Below are positions 48,316 to 55,548 of a stretch of 64,000 nt of DNA, piece after piece. Below the pieces are notes generated by a model. It saw nothing but the letters and a program-made list of their open reading frames with translations. It did no database searches and was not told where the DNA came from. The position numbers and the translations under genes were made by a program. This DNA comes from Pseudaminobacter sp047739745 (GTDB lineage Bacteria; Pseudomonadota; Alphaproteobacteria; Rhizobiales; Rhizobiaceae), in NCBI RefSeq assembly GCF_047739745.1, contig NZ_JBLLVA010000002.1:186001-250000 (forward strand). The letters are read 5' to 3'. Position 1 is the first letter of the stretch, and every line of letters begins with the position of its first letter.

Positions 48316-48588
48316 CTATTGGCCAACCGGTTTCTTGCGGCGATCCTTGACCAGAATTCGCGCGGCCGCAATCAACGTCGCCTGGTCTTCCTCGCTGAGC
48401 CCGTCCATGAACGGTCGCAAGGTTTCCGCAAGTTGGAGTAGCGCATCATCCGGCCCGAACGTGCGCTCCAGCCGCTTGACTATCTCATCATTGAGGCTCT
48501 TGCCACCTCGGTCGACGGCGGCCTGCAACTCCTCTTTGAGGCGCTTGGGCATCCGTAATGGGAATGGCGACAATGTGGGCGAAGTCAT
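48316..48588 (-). CDS. Arc-family DNA-binding protein
   Basis: 90 residues. PFPLRMPKRLKEELQAAVDRGGKSLNDEIVKRLERTF is a typical Arc/Mnt ribbon-helix-helix domain (residues 8-44), followed by a helical tail (LLQLAETLRPFMDGLSEEDQ). In phage P22 Arc and Mnt control an antirepressor in a second immunity region; a similar regulatory job is plausible here but not shown. Confidence 0.75.
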   Translation of the reverse strand: MTSPTLSPFPLRMPKRLKEELQAAVDRGGKSLNDEIVKRLERTFGPDDALLQLAETLRPFMDGLSEEDQATLIAAARILVKDRRKKPVGQ

Positions 48589-48785
48589 GCCCGGCTTATG
48601 GCCGAAAGATGACAGTCGCGAAATAGTTTCACAAATGCGGTTTTGATATCATTAATGCCGCTATCCACAGGGGATCGGTACAACTTGAGTCATTCCGTTA
48701 ACCTGAACCGTCCCACCGCGTGACACGCTGGTTGACAGGGTGATGAGGTAAATGTTCCTATTGTGTTCCCGAATGGGAGGAACTC
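48589..48785 (+). promoter_or_regulatory. Intergenic promoter region of the immunity segment
   Basis: 197 bases between the divergent Arc-like gene and a plus-strand microORF. TTGACA at 48732-48737 with a weak -10 (TCCTAT, 18 bases later) is a plausible plus-strand promoter. No TCGTAC-N5-GTACGA operator is present. Confidence 0.4.
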
Positions 48786-48833
48786 ATGATCAGGCAATTT
48801 ACGGAAGACGTTTTGTCATCCTGGGCAGATTAA
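48786..48833 (+). CDS. Putative 15-residue leader peptide
   Basis: ATG 48786 follows a near-ideal ribosome site (GGGAGGAACTC) and encodes MIRQFTEDVLSSWAD, ending 15 bases before the next gene. The strong site suggests translation. It could be a leader that couples to the downstream gene, or a remnant. Confidence 0.4.
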   Translation: MIRQFTEDVLSSWAD

Positions 48834-48848
48834 CGGGCGAGGGCAGCC

Positions 48849-49061
48849 ATGATCGTATACGGGCCGCGCTATAAGACGCGGAATGAAGAGATAGTAGCAG
48901 AATTGCGTGAGGCGGCGGGCGCGGCCCAGCCGATGGATCCCAAGATGGTCGTGAAAAGAAAGGCCGCTGAACTTTCTACCGCGATGGCTCTACTTCACGG
49001 GGGTGACTGGCGCGTTCAGATTGATCATGGGGCCGGTTTTGTGATGGTTGTACGCCGTTAG
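48849..49061 (+). CDS. Hypothetical protein convergent with the repressor
   Basis: 70 residues (MIVYGPRYKTRNEEIVAELR, then GGDWRVQIDHGAGFVMVVRR). Its 3' end overlaps the repressor gene by 86 bases on the opposite strand, so the two could interfere. A GCGAGGGC site precedes ATG. No family recognised. Confidence 0.5.
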   Translation: MIVYGPRYKTRNEEIVAELREAAGAAQPMDPKMVVKRKAAELSTAMALLHGGDWRVQIDHGAGFVMVVRR

Positions 49062-49431
49062 CTTGTTGGAATCCCTCAATCGCGGAAACCAAGACGGTGA
49101 TGTTGGCCGGCGTCAGTCCGTCGATCCGCTTGAGCAGTTTTCGAACGTCGTTCGTATCGCGTACTTTCTGAGCGGATTTCAACGGATCAGTGACGGCAGC
49201 AGGCGGCGCCCCTTCATCGCCGTACAGGTACCAACCAGGTGTTCTCCCAAAAACTCTGGAATAGGTCTCCGCAGCCTTCTTCGAGATGGGGCGATTGCCG
49301 TTGCAATTGCTGACCATTAGGTCCTTCCCAACACCGCCCGTTTTCAACGCGCGCTGATTCCTCGTCCAGGCATCAACCGGCCCATCGTAATCCGAGATTG
49401 CTTCTTTCAGTCTGTCTTTTTGCTCGCTCAT
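48976..49431 (-). CDS. CI-like phage repressor without peptidase domain
   Basis: 151 residues. The N-terminal helix-turn-helix domain (LKEAISDYDGPVDAWTRNQRAL, ISKKAAETYSRVFGRTPGWYLYGDEG) resembles phage repressors; the rest (RKLLKRIDGLTPANITVLVSAIEGF) is a short helical region. There is no S24 Ser-Lys autocleavage domain. The ATG lies directly beside operator site a with no ribosome site, so the mRNA may be leaderless, as lambda cI is from PRM. Divergent from the Cro-like gene across oR. Confidence 0.82.
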   Translation of the reverse strand: MSEQKDRLKEAISDYDGPVDAWTRNQRALKTGGVGKDLMVSNCNGNRPISKKAAETYSRVFGRTPGWYLYGDEGAPPAAVTDPLKSAQKVRDTNDVRKLLKRIDGLTPANITVLVSAIEGFQQANGVQPSQNRPHDQSERASHPREVEPSR

Positions 49432-49506
49432 TCGTACAAGATGACCGAGTTTTATCGTTCAAGGTGTACGATTTGATCTTGCCAAGGCGTCGTACGTATT
49501 GTACGA
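49432..49506. promoter_or_regulatory. oR: three repressor operators and rightward promoter
   Basis: Sites at 49432-49448 (TCGTACAAGATGACCGA), 49455-49471 (TCGTTCAAGGTGTACGA) and 49490-49506 (TCGTACGTATTGTACGA). A plus-strand promoter candidate, TTGATC (49473-49478), 18 bases, TATTGT (49497-49502), runs through site c, so occupancy would shut off the early operon. Site a abuts the repressor start codon. Confidence 0.82.
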
Positions 49507-49515
49507 AATCGAGCT

Positions 49516-49755
49516 ATGGAAGCACCAAGCACGATTTCTGGCCTGATTGGCAACTGGGACAAACTCACCGAATTCGCGGCTGACGTTGGCTGCGGATACG
49601 AGGCGGCACGCAAAATGCGCGACCGCGAAAGTATTGCTCCCGAGCATTGGGCGAAGGTGATTGCTGCCTGCGAACAGCGCGGCATTAAGGGCATAACGTA
49701 CGAATGGCTGGCACGCCGCCGTGCGGCCGCTGCTGACAAGGAAGCGGCGGCATGA
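49516..49755 (+). CDS. Cro-like helix-turn-helix protein
   Basis: 79 residues, one small helix-turn-helix domain (WDKLTEFAADVGCGYEAARKMRDRESIAPEHWAKVIAACEQRG) of the YdaS/Cro type. It is the first gene of the rightward operon, starting about 13 bases after the likely -10, so its leader is very short. By position it should be the lytic regulator opposing the repressor. Confidence 0.8.
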   Translation: MEAPSTISGLIGNWDKLTEFAADVGCGYEAARKMRDRESIAPEHWAKVIAACEQRGIKGITYEWLARRRAAAADKEAAA

Positions 49756-50165
49756 CTACCCTTTCCCTGACCATCCACGATCAGTGCGTCGTCATTAGTG
49801 GCGAGAACCTGGCCGTTGAGGTCCGGGCCCAATTCCAAGCGAAAGCCTCCGAGGACAACGGTGCGACAGGCGAAGCCACGATGAGGCCAGCCGACTGCAT
49901 GACGGGAGAGGTGAGTAGGGTCGATGCCGGCCGAACGGCATCTGCAACGTCTGAGAGAATGGACGCGACAGCCGGGAGAGACCGGCACTCTAATTCCCCA
50001 TCGGCAGCCCCCGCCGAGACCGGAGAGGCCCCAAGCCCTGACCCAGCCTCTCCGGTCACCCCCATCAACCAGAACTGCGCTCATCCTGAAACCTGCAAGT
50101 GGGCTCGATCGATGGCGTCGTGTTCGGCCTGTGCAAATGCGGCGGCAAAGGCGAGGGCAGCGTAG
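49752..50165 (+). CDS. Hypothetical protein with C-terminal cysteine cluster
   Basis: 137 residues. N-terminal beta-rich part (TTLSLTIHDQCVVISGENLAVEVR), a long low-complexity middle rich in A, S, P and T, and a C-terminal C-x-H-x-x-x-C...C-x-x-C cluster (CAHPETCKWARSMASCSAC) that may bind zinc. It overlaps the Cro-like stop by 4 bases (ATGA). Confidence 0.65.
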   Translation: MTTLSLTIHDQCVVISGENLAVEVRAQFQAKASEDNGATGEATMRPADCMTGEVSRVDAGRTASATSERMDATAGRDRHSNSPSAAPAETGEAPSPDPASPVTPINQNCAHPETCKWARSMASCSACANAAAKARAA

Positions 50166-50957
50166 ATGAACGTCCGGTTCTTCGTTGGCCTTCACCAGCC
50201 TGCAGATGCCCAGCATTTCGATCTGGCTTGCATCAGCATCAACCGCCTGCGCGGTCGGAAGAAGCCCATCGATTGCGGCGAGGTACTGCTCGACAGCGGC
50301 GCCTTCACTGAACTGAACCTTTATTGCGGCTATCGCCACGGCGTCGAAGAGTACGCGGCCGAGCTCCACCGGCTTCATACCGCCGGCGTCGTGAAGATCG
50401 CGGCCGCCGTCGCCCAAGACTACATGTGCGAGCCATTCATGCTCGCGAAGACCGGTCTGACGATCGGGGATCACCAGCGGCTCACGGTCGAGCGCTACGA
50501 CGCATTGAAGGCTGAATTGGATCGGCTGGTCTGCGGAGAATGCCCGTTCTCGATCATGCCTGTTCTGCAGGGCTACGCCCCATCCGACTACGTGCGCCAC
50601 ATCGAGATGTATGGCGGCCGGCTCAAGTTCGGTATGTGGGCCGGCGTCGGCTCGGTCTGCAAGCGTAACGGGGATCCCGAAGCGATCGTCGAAGTTCTCA
50701 CGGCTATCCATCGCGCTCGTCCCGATCTGTTGCTCCATGGATTTGGCGTGAAGCGAACCTCGCTGATGCACCCCGGTGTCCGGGAGCTCTTGTATAGCGC
50801 CGACAGTATGGCCTGGAGTTTCGCAGCTCGTCGGCAGGGCCGTGACGGAAATTCCTGGCAAGAAGCCAAAACGTTTGCCGATCGGGTTCAAGCCGCAGCT
50901 TCCAAAGCATTCGATGCATGGCAGCTACCACTTCCACTCTGGAGGTTTGTGGCATGA
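50166..50957 (+). CDS. TGT-like (DpdA-type) base-exchange protein
   Basis: 263 residues with the TIM-barrel signature of tRNA-guanine transglycosylase relatives. D43 in VLLDSGAFTEL matches the general base of TGT (DSGGF), and D213 in YSADSMAWSFAARRQGRDG sits where TGT has its nucleophile. Middle motifs are VAQDYMCEP, SIMPVLQGYAPSDYVRHIEMYG and MWAGVGSVCKRNGDPEAI. The zinc-binding tail of true TGT is absent, as in DpdA enzymes that place 7-deazaguanines into DNA. No preQ0 genes are in view, so it would need host precursor. Exact substrate is inferred. Confidence 0.75.
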   Translation: MNVRFFVGLHQPADAQHFDLACISINRLRGRKKPIDCGEVLLDSGAFTELNLYCGYRHGVEEYAAELHRLHTAGVVKIAAAVAQDYMCEPFMLAKTGLTIGDHQRLTVERYDALKAELDRLVCGECPFSIMPVLQGYAPSDYVRHIEMYGGRLKFGMWAGVGSVCKRNGDPEAIVEVLTAIHRARPDLLLHGFGVKRTSLMHPGVRELLYSADSMAWSFAARRQGRDGNSWQEAKTFADRVQAAASKAFDAWQLPLPLWRFVA

Positions 50958-51118
50958 CCAACACCCTGATCCAGTTCGCCGGCGATGATCTGCGTCCACG
51001 CAGGAAGGTTGCCCCGCCCCGCAGAAAGGTTGCACCGACCGCGGACAGCCTATTCCGGCTTGGCCACGATACGGCAGAGATCGCCGCAATCCTCGGCTGC
51101 GATGAACCGGAAGCCTGA
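50954..51118 (+). CDS. Small protein with basic repeat
   Basis: 54 residues, ATGA overlap with the preceding gene. A direct repeat (PRRKVAPPRRKVAPTAD) precedes a short helix pair (SLFRLGHDTAEIAAILGC) that could be a helix-turn-helix. Function unknown. Confidence 0.6.
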   Translation: MTNTLIQFAGDDLRPRRKVAPPRRKVAPTADSLFRLGHDTAEIAAILGCDEPEA

Positions 51119-51212
51119 AGCGCCTGTCCATAGAGCGCGCGACCCGGCTTGGTCGTGATCGTCCATACGAACCAGATCAGAGGCGGCCAGGTCGGCCGAA
51201 GCGGGTGGCGCC

Positions 51213-51401
51213 ATGCTGACGGTCATCACGCACCTAATCGCTTTCGCTGTCGGGGTTCTCTGCGTCGGGTCCTACGCGGGCTTCAAGATCAGCAAGCGTC
51301 AGGCTCCGGGCACGGTGTCTCGCGACTTTGCGGCTCCTGGCATGCCTTACGCGGGCATCATCGACGCCGAAGTCATCGAAACCGCGGTGAGGGGCGACTG
51401 A
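51213..51401 (+). CDS. Small single-pass membrane protein
   Basis: 62 residues with an N-terminal membrane helix (MLTVITHLIAFAVGVLCVGS followed by YAGFKISK). The 94 bases before it hold only an 18-codon frame. Role unknown. Confidence 0.58.
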   Translation: MLTVITHLIAFAVGVLCVGSYAGFKISKRQAPGTVSRDFAAPGMPYAGIIDAEVIETAVRGD

Positions 51402-51679
51402 TGCAAACACGTCATCGTCATTATCCGCCAGCAGACGCCTATTCCCCTTGGGGCAAGCTCCCGCTGGCGGAAATAACTCGAGCTGCACCGGTTTCCGAGC
51501 TTGCAACTTCCGAAACTGGCGCATTCGTCATCCCTTTCTTGCCTTTCAACATCGTGCCCTTCCGGGCGCTGTCTGCCGGGTCTGCCGGCTTAGTCGCTGG
51601 TGCTGACACGCACGGTTCTAGCGAAAGGGAAATGTCATGCGTGACAAATGCTCTGACAGGGGCGTCAAAATGTCTGTAA
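51401..51679 (+). CDS. Doubtful ORF following the small membrane gene
   Basis: 92 residues, start coupled to the previous stop by TGATG. Composition is plausible (SPWGKLPLAEITRAAPVSELATSE), but no family is recognised, and it overlaps the next gene, which has a better ribosome site. Confidence 0.33.
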   Translation: MQTRHRHYPPADAYSPWGKLPLAEITRAAPVSELATSETGAFVIPFLPFNIVPFRALSAGSAGLVAGADTHGSSEREMSCVTNALTGASKCL

Positions 51680-52026
51680 CGCGTATCAATGACCCGATCT
51701 GGCTTGGGAAAGAAGCCAAGCGCATGTCCACGGAGCTCTTGAGAAAAGAGCACCTTGGACCAGGCGACACGATCGAGGCGGCCGCCGGTCGTCTCCAGAC
51801 CAGATTACGAGTTCCTTCCAACATCCTCCTCCAGTGCTGGAACAGGCCACCACGCGAGATGAAGGTCTCGCGCTGGATGGCTGTCTTCATGGCTCATTGG
51901 GAGGAGTTCGGCGCGAAAGCCGAAGCGGCTTACGAGGAAAAGCGAAATGAAACGACGGTCCATCCGGCTCTGGCTCGGCTTGCAGATCTTGTCGCTGGGC
52001 GAAGCGCTGAGCGGACCCGGGAATAG
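51637..52026 (+). CDS. Hypothetical phage protein with helical core
   Basis: 129 residues; ATG 51637 has GAAAGGGA at ideal spacing (an internal ATG at 51670 is possible). IWLGKEAKRMSTELLRKEHLGPGDTIEAAAGRL and VSRWMAVFMAHWEEFGAKAEAAYEEK look like DNA- or partner-binding helices. Part of the rightward operon. No family recognised. Confidence 0.68.
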   Translation: MRDKCSDRGVKMSVTRINDPIWLGKEAKRMSTELLRKEHLGPGDTIEAAAGRLQTRLRVPSNILLQCWNRPPREMKVSRWMAVFMAHWEEFGAKAEAAYEEKRNETTVHPALARLADLVAGRSAERTRE

Positions 52027-52150
52027 AGGCCGGCGGGTGTGCCTGCTGACGGCAATGGCCGCCCTCTTGGTCGCAGTGATCGCCTGGAATGCATCGGCGA
52101 ACGTCGCGATCGGCACTCAACCATCCATCCAGCGCGCCACGACGTGGTGA
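51947..52150 (+). CDS. Small membrane protein overlapping its neighbour
   Basis: 67 residues with a basic head (MKRRSIRLWLGLQ) and one hydrophobic segment (VCLLTAMAALLVAVIAWNASA). GAGGAAA precedes the ATG. It overlaps the previous gene by 80 bases in another frame, which lowers confidence. Confidence 0.5.
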   Translation: MKRRSIRLWLGLQILSLGEALSGPGNRGRRVCLLTAMAALLVAVIAWNASANVAIGTQPSIQRATTW

Positions 52151-52162
52151 AAGGAGATCAGC

Positions 52163-52726
52163 ATGGCAGAAGCAGGACATAACAGCGGCATGGCCGAGAA
52201 GGACCAGCAGGTTCTCTTCTTCATCAACCGGAATGAATACGTCCGACTGCTGGAGGCGAAGAAGGCTGCGGATGCCGCGCTCAGGAACCACGGCAAGCAG
52301 ATCAAGGCCGATCTTGGCGAGAATGGCATGCGCCAGATAAAACTGTACGAGGAACTGCGGACGCCGGAGGGCGAGGCAAAGTTCAAGGCTCAGCGGGCCG
52401 CAGATGCCCAAGCCGCCGCGTGGGCTGGTCTGCCGGTCAACACCCAAGCTGACATGTTCTCCGATCTGGCGCCGCTCGATGAGCGTGCATTCAATGTAGG
52501 CGAGGAAGCCGGCCTTCGCGGCGATACGCTCGCCAATCCCTACGATGAAAACTCGCACCACGGCCGTGAGTTCAAGCGCGGCTGGGAGTCCGGTCAGGCA
52601 AAACTTGCCGAGGGCATCAAGCAGAAGAAGGCGGAAGCCAGCACCACCGAGCGCATTGTCGGCGACGATGCTGGTCCTGCCGACGAAGACGACGCCGATC
52701 CGTTCGAAGACGCGGAGGCGGCGTGA
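52163..52726 (+). CDS. Protein with RMF-like C-terminal domain
   Basis: 187 residues with AAGGAGA before the ATG. The N-terminal half is helical and charged. The C-terminal segment AFNVGEEAGLRGDTLANPYDENSHHGREFKRGWESGQAKLAEG resembles the ribosome modulation factor fold, which in bacteria pairs ribosomes into inactive dimers. Phage proteins with this domain are common but mostly uncharacterised. The tail is acidic. Confidence 0.68.
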   Translation: MAEAGHNSGMAEKDQQVLFFINRNEYVRLLEAKKAADAALRNHGKQIKADLGENGMRQIKLYEELRTPEGEAKFKAQRAADAQAAAWAGLPVNTQADMFSDLAPLDERAFNVGEEAGLRGDTLANPYDENSHHGREFKRGWESGQAKLAEGIKQKKAEASTTERIVGDDAGPADEDDADPFEDAEAA

Positions 52727-53181
52727 TGGCTAGAATCTACGTAGCGTCGTCGTGGCGAAACCCCCACCAACCGAACGTCGAAGTTCTTCGGGCGCATGGT
52801 CATGAGGTCTACGACTTCCGCAATCCCTTCAATGGCGTGAAGGGCTTTGCATGGTCGGAGATCGATCCCGACTGGCAAACTTGGTCGGCGGCGCGGTATC
52901 GCGAACTTCTGACCACTCATCCGATAGCGGCGCGCGGCTTCCTCTCCGACCTTCGCGGGATGCAATGGGCAGATACTTGCGTTCTTGTCCTTCCCTGCGG
53001 TCGTTCCGCCCATCTTGAAGCGGGCTGGTTCTGCGGCCAGGGCAAGCGGACCATCATCCTGACCCGCGACGGGGAAGAGCCGGAATTGATGGCTCTTCTT
53101 GCAACCGACATCTGCATTTCGGTCGACGAGGTGCTGAACGTGGTGCGCCCGTATGGCCGGTTTTCGCAGGCGGCGGAATAG
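52726..53181 (+). CDS. Nucleoside 2-deoxyribosyltransferase-like protein
   Basis: 151 residues. ARIYVASSWRNPHQPNVEVLRAHGHEVYDFRNPF and LVLPCGRSAHLEAGWFCGQGKRTIIL match the nucleotide-sugar hydrolase/transferase fold; the E in HLEAGW is the usual nucleophile position. It may salvage or degrade nucleotides during infection. ATG 52726 overlaps the preceding stop (TGATG); a GTG directly before it is less likely. Confidence 0.8.
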   Translation: MARIYVASSWRNPHQPNVEVLRAHGHEVYDFRNPFNGVKGFAWSEIDPDWQTWSAARYRELLTTHPIAARGFLSDLRGMQWADTCVLVLPCGRSAHLEAGWFCGQGKRTIILTRDGEEPELMALLATDICISVDEVLNVVRPYGRFSQAAE

Positions 53182-53183
53182 AT

Positions 53184-54560
53184 ATGACCGTCCACTCCGA
53201 CTATCGGCAGTTCCTAAGCAGGAAGGTCCACGAAGGCGCTGACCGCGGTTTCGAACCGACCTTCATGCCGGCCGAGCTCTTCGACTTCCAGCGATCCATG
53301 GTGGAATACGCTGTCGGCAAGGGAAGGGCTGCGCTGTTCGAGGATTGCGGCCTCGGAAAGACGATCCAGTTCTTAACCTGGGCCCAGAACATGATCGAGC
53401 ACACCAATAAGCCTGTGCTTGTGCTGACACCCTTGGCGGTGGCGGGTCAGACGACCCGCGAAGCCGAGAAGTTCGGTATCGAGGCCTGCAGGTCCTCCGA
53501 TGGGAGCCTGCCGAGCAAACTTGTCGTCACCAACTATGAGCGACTGATCCATTTCAATCCGGCCGACTTCGCCGGCGTCGTCTGTGACGAAAGTTCGATC
53601 CTCAAATCCTTCGACGGCGCGCGGAAGGCGGAGATCACGGACTTCATGAGGAAGGTGCAGTATCGCCTTCTGGCGACTGCGACCGCCGCGCCGAACGACT
53701 ACATCGAGCTCGGCACGTCCTCCGAGGCCCTTGGATACATGGGCCACATGGACATGCTGAACCGGTTCTTCAGAAACGACCAGAACAATAGCGCGACCCG
53801 GCGCATGTATGGTGAGGCGCCGAAGTGGCGGTTCAAAGGCCATGCCGAATTGCCGTTCTGGCGGTGGGTATGCTCTTGGGCCCGTGCGATGCGTAAGCCG
53901 TCCGATCTGGGCTTTGACGACGGCGCGTTCCAACTCCCGCCGCTGATCGAAAAGGAGCATCTGGTCGAGGCGGAAACCATTGCCGACGGGATGCTGTTTG
54001 CCCTGCCTGCGACCACGCTGCCGGAACAGCGCGAGGAAAAGAAGCGAACCATCAAGGAGCGCTGCGAGCGCGCAGCCGAACTCGTCAACCACGATCGGCC
54101 GGCCATCGTCTGGTGCCAGTTCAATGAAGAGGCGGATTTGCTCGAGCAGATCATTCCCGGCGCAAAGCAGGTATCGGGTTCCCAGTCCGATGAGGTCAAG
54201 GAACGCCGGTTCATGGACTTCATCGACGGCAACATCCGAGTGCTCGTCACAAAGCCGAAGATCGGCGCGCTTGGCCTGAATTTTCAGCACTGCGCCCATG
54301 TCGTCTATTTCCCGTCGCACTCATTCGAGCAGTATTACCAGTCTGTCCGCCGGTGCTGGCGCTTTGGCCAGACCAAGCCGGTCCAGGTCGATGTAGTCCT
54401 GACCGAGGGCGAGCGGCGCATCATGGAAAACCTTCGCCGCAAGGCCGGTCAGGCCGAGGCGATGTTCGCCAATCTCATTTCCGAAATGAACAACGCAATG
54501 GCTGTCGACACGGCCAAGCGGTTCGACATGTCTATGGAGGTTCCTGCATGGGCGGCGTGA
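53184..54560 (+). CDS. SNF2-like superfamily 2 helicase
   Basis: 458 residues. Motif I is FEDCGLGKTIQF (residues about 51-62), motif II is the DESS box near residue 134 (VVCDESSILKSF), motif III is LLATATAAPND, and motif VI is QSVRRCWRFGQTKPV near residue 385, the arrangement of SNF2-type DNA translocases. It overlaps the next gene, a DNA methyltransferase, by 13 bases. Role likely in phage DNA remodelling. Confidence 0.9.
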   Translation: MTVHSDYRQFLSRKVHEGADRGFEPTFMPAELFDFQRSMVEYAVGKGRAALFEDCGLGKTIQFLTWAQNMIEHTNKPVLVLTPLAVAGQTTREAEKFGIEACRSSDGSLPSKLVVTNYERLIHFNPADFAGVVCDESSILKSFDGARKAEITDFMRKVQYRLLATATAAPNDYIELGTSSEALGYMGHMDMLNRFFRNDQNNSATRRMYGEAPKWRFKGHAELPFWRWVCSWARAMRKPSDLGFDDGAFQLPPLIEKEHLVEAETIADGMLFALPATTLPEQREEKKRTIKERCERAAELVNHDRPAIVWCQFNEEADLLEQIIPGAKQVSGSQSDEVKERRFMDFIDGNIRVLVTKPKIGALGLNFQHCAHVVYFPSHSFEQYYQSVRRCWRFGQTKPVQVDVVLTEGERRIMENLRRKAGQAEAMFANLISEMNNAMAVDTAKRFDMSMEVPAWAA

Positions 54561-55546
54561 TCGATCAGCGCATCACCGATACTTTCGCGATCTACAATTC
54601 GGACTGCATCGACGTGATGCAGGGACTGCCGAAGGAGAGTGTGTTCCTGTCGGTGTATTCGCCTCCCTTCGGCGGCCTGTACCATTATTCGAGCGACGAG
54701 CGGGACCTGTCGAACTGCAGGGACTATGACCAGTTCTTTGAGCACTACGAATATGTCGTGAGTGAGCTTTCCCGGCTCACGCTGCCTGGCCGGTGCTCGG
54801 CCGTTCATTGCATGGACGTTCCGACCGGCAACACCGGGTCAGACGCCTATATCGACTTCCCCGGCGACATCATCCGCCTGCACCAGCGCATGGGCTTCCA
54901 TTTCGTCGCCCGTCACGCGATCTGGAAAGAGCCGCTATGGGTTCGTAACCGTACCCTGCAGAAGAACCTAGCGCACAAGACCGCGGTCGATGACAGCGTT
55001 CAGTGTGGCGTGGCATCGGCCGATTACCTTCTGATCTTTCGCAAACGTGGCGACAATCCGATCCCCGTCGCCAATCCCGTCGGGTTCCTCGAATACGCCG
55101 GTGACGATAGCAAAATGCCGGCCGATATCCGCCGTATTCGCGGCTTTGAGGGCGACCAGAAGAAGAACAAGTTCTCGCACTGGATCTGGCGCCGCTACGC
55201 ATCCTCGATCTGGGATGACATCCGCATGGGGCGGGTGCTCCCTTACATCGAGGCGATGGACCAGGACGATGAAAAGCACGTCCATCCGCTGCAACTCGAT
55301 GTGATCGACCGTATCGTCCAGATGCGCAGCAACGCCAACGAGACGGTGCTGACGCCATTCATGGGTGTCGGTTCGGAAGTCTGGTCTGCGGTTACCAAGG
55401 GCCGTAAGGGCATCGGCATCGAACTGAAGCCGAGCTATTTCCGGCAGGCTGTCCGAAATCTCGAAGCCGCCAAGTTCGGTGAGAACCTAGCCCCTCCGGT
55501 GCAGGAAGACATTTTCACGGCCGCCCAGGACAGCGAGGCCGCCTGA
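54548..55546 (+). CDS. N4/N6 DNA methyltransferase
   Basis: 332 residues. Catalytic motif IV reads SVYSPPFGG, pointing to amino-methylation of cytosine or adenine, and the AdoMet motif I is FMGVGSEVWSAVTKGRKGIGIEL near the C-terminus (beta-class order: IV before I). ATG 54548 overlaps the helicase. No matching restriction enzyme is adjacent, so it is probably an orphan protective methyltransferase. Target unknown. Confidence 0.88.
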   Translation: MGGVIDQRITDTFAIYNSDCIDVMQGLPKESVFLSVYSPPFGGLYHYSSDERDLSNCRDYDQFFEHYEYVVSELSRLTLPGRCSAVHCMDVPTGNTGSDAYIDFPGDIIRLHQRMGFHFVARHAIWKEPLWVRNRTLQKNLAHKTAVDDSVQCGVASADYLLIFRKRGDNPIPVANPVGFLEYAGDDSKMPADIRRIRGFEGDQKKNKFSHWIWRRYASSIWDDIRMGRVLPYIEAMDQDDEKHVHPLQLDVIDRIVQMRSNANETVLTPFMGVGSEVWSAVTKGRKGIGIELKPSYFRQAVRNLEAAKFGENLAPPVQEDIFTAAQDSEAA

Positions 55547-55548
55547 TG

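Noticed and set aside
49452..50891. A 479-codon minus-strand frame across oR and the DpdA-like gene
   Set aside because: It would cross the operators, the Cro-like gene and a clear TGT-like gene; the translation has no family features.
53373..54320. A 315-codon minus-strand frame
   Set aside because: Shadow of the SNF2-like helicase, which has all its motifs.
53184..55546. Helicase plus methyltransferase considered as a DISARM, BREX or type III restriction system
   Set aside because: The nuclease, phospholipase and other partner genes of these systems are absent, and the pair sits in a phage early operon, so phage DNA modification is the simpler reading.
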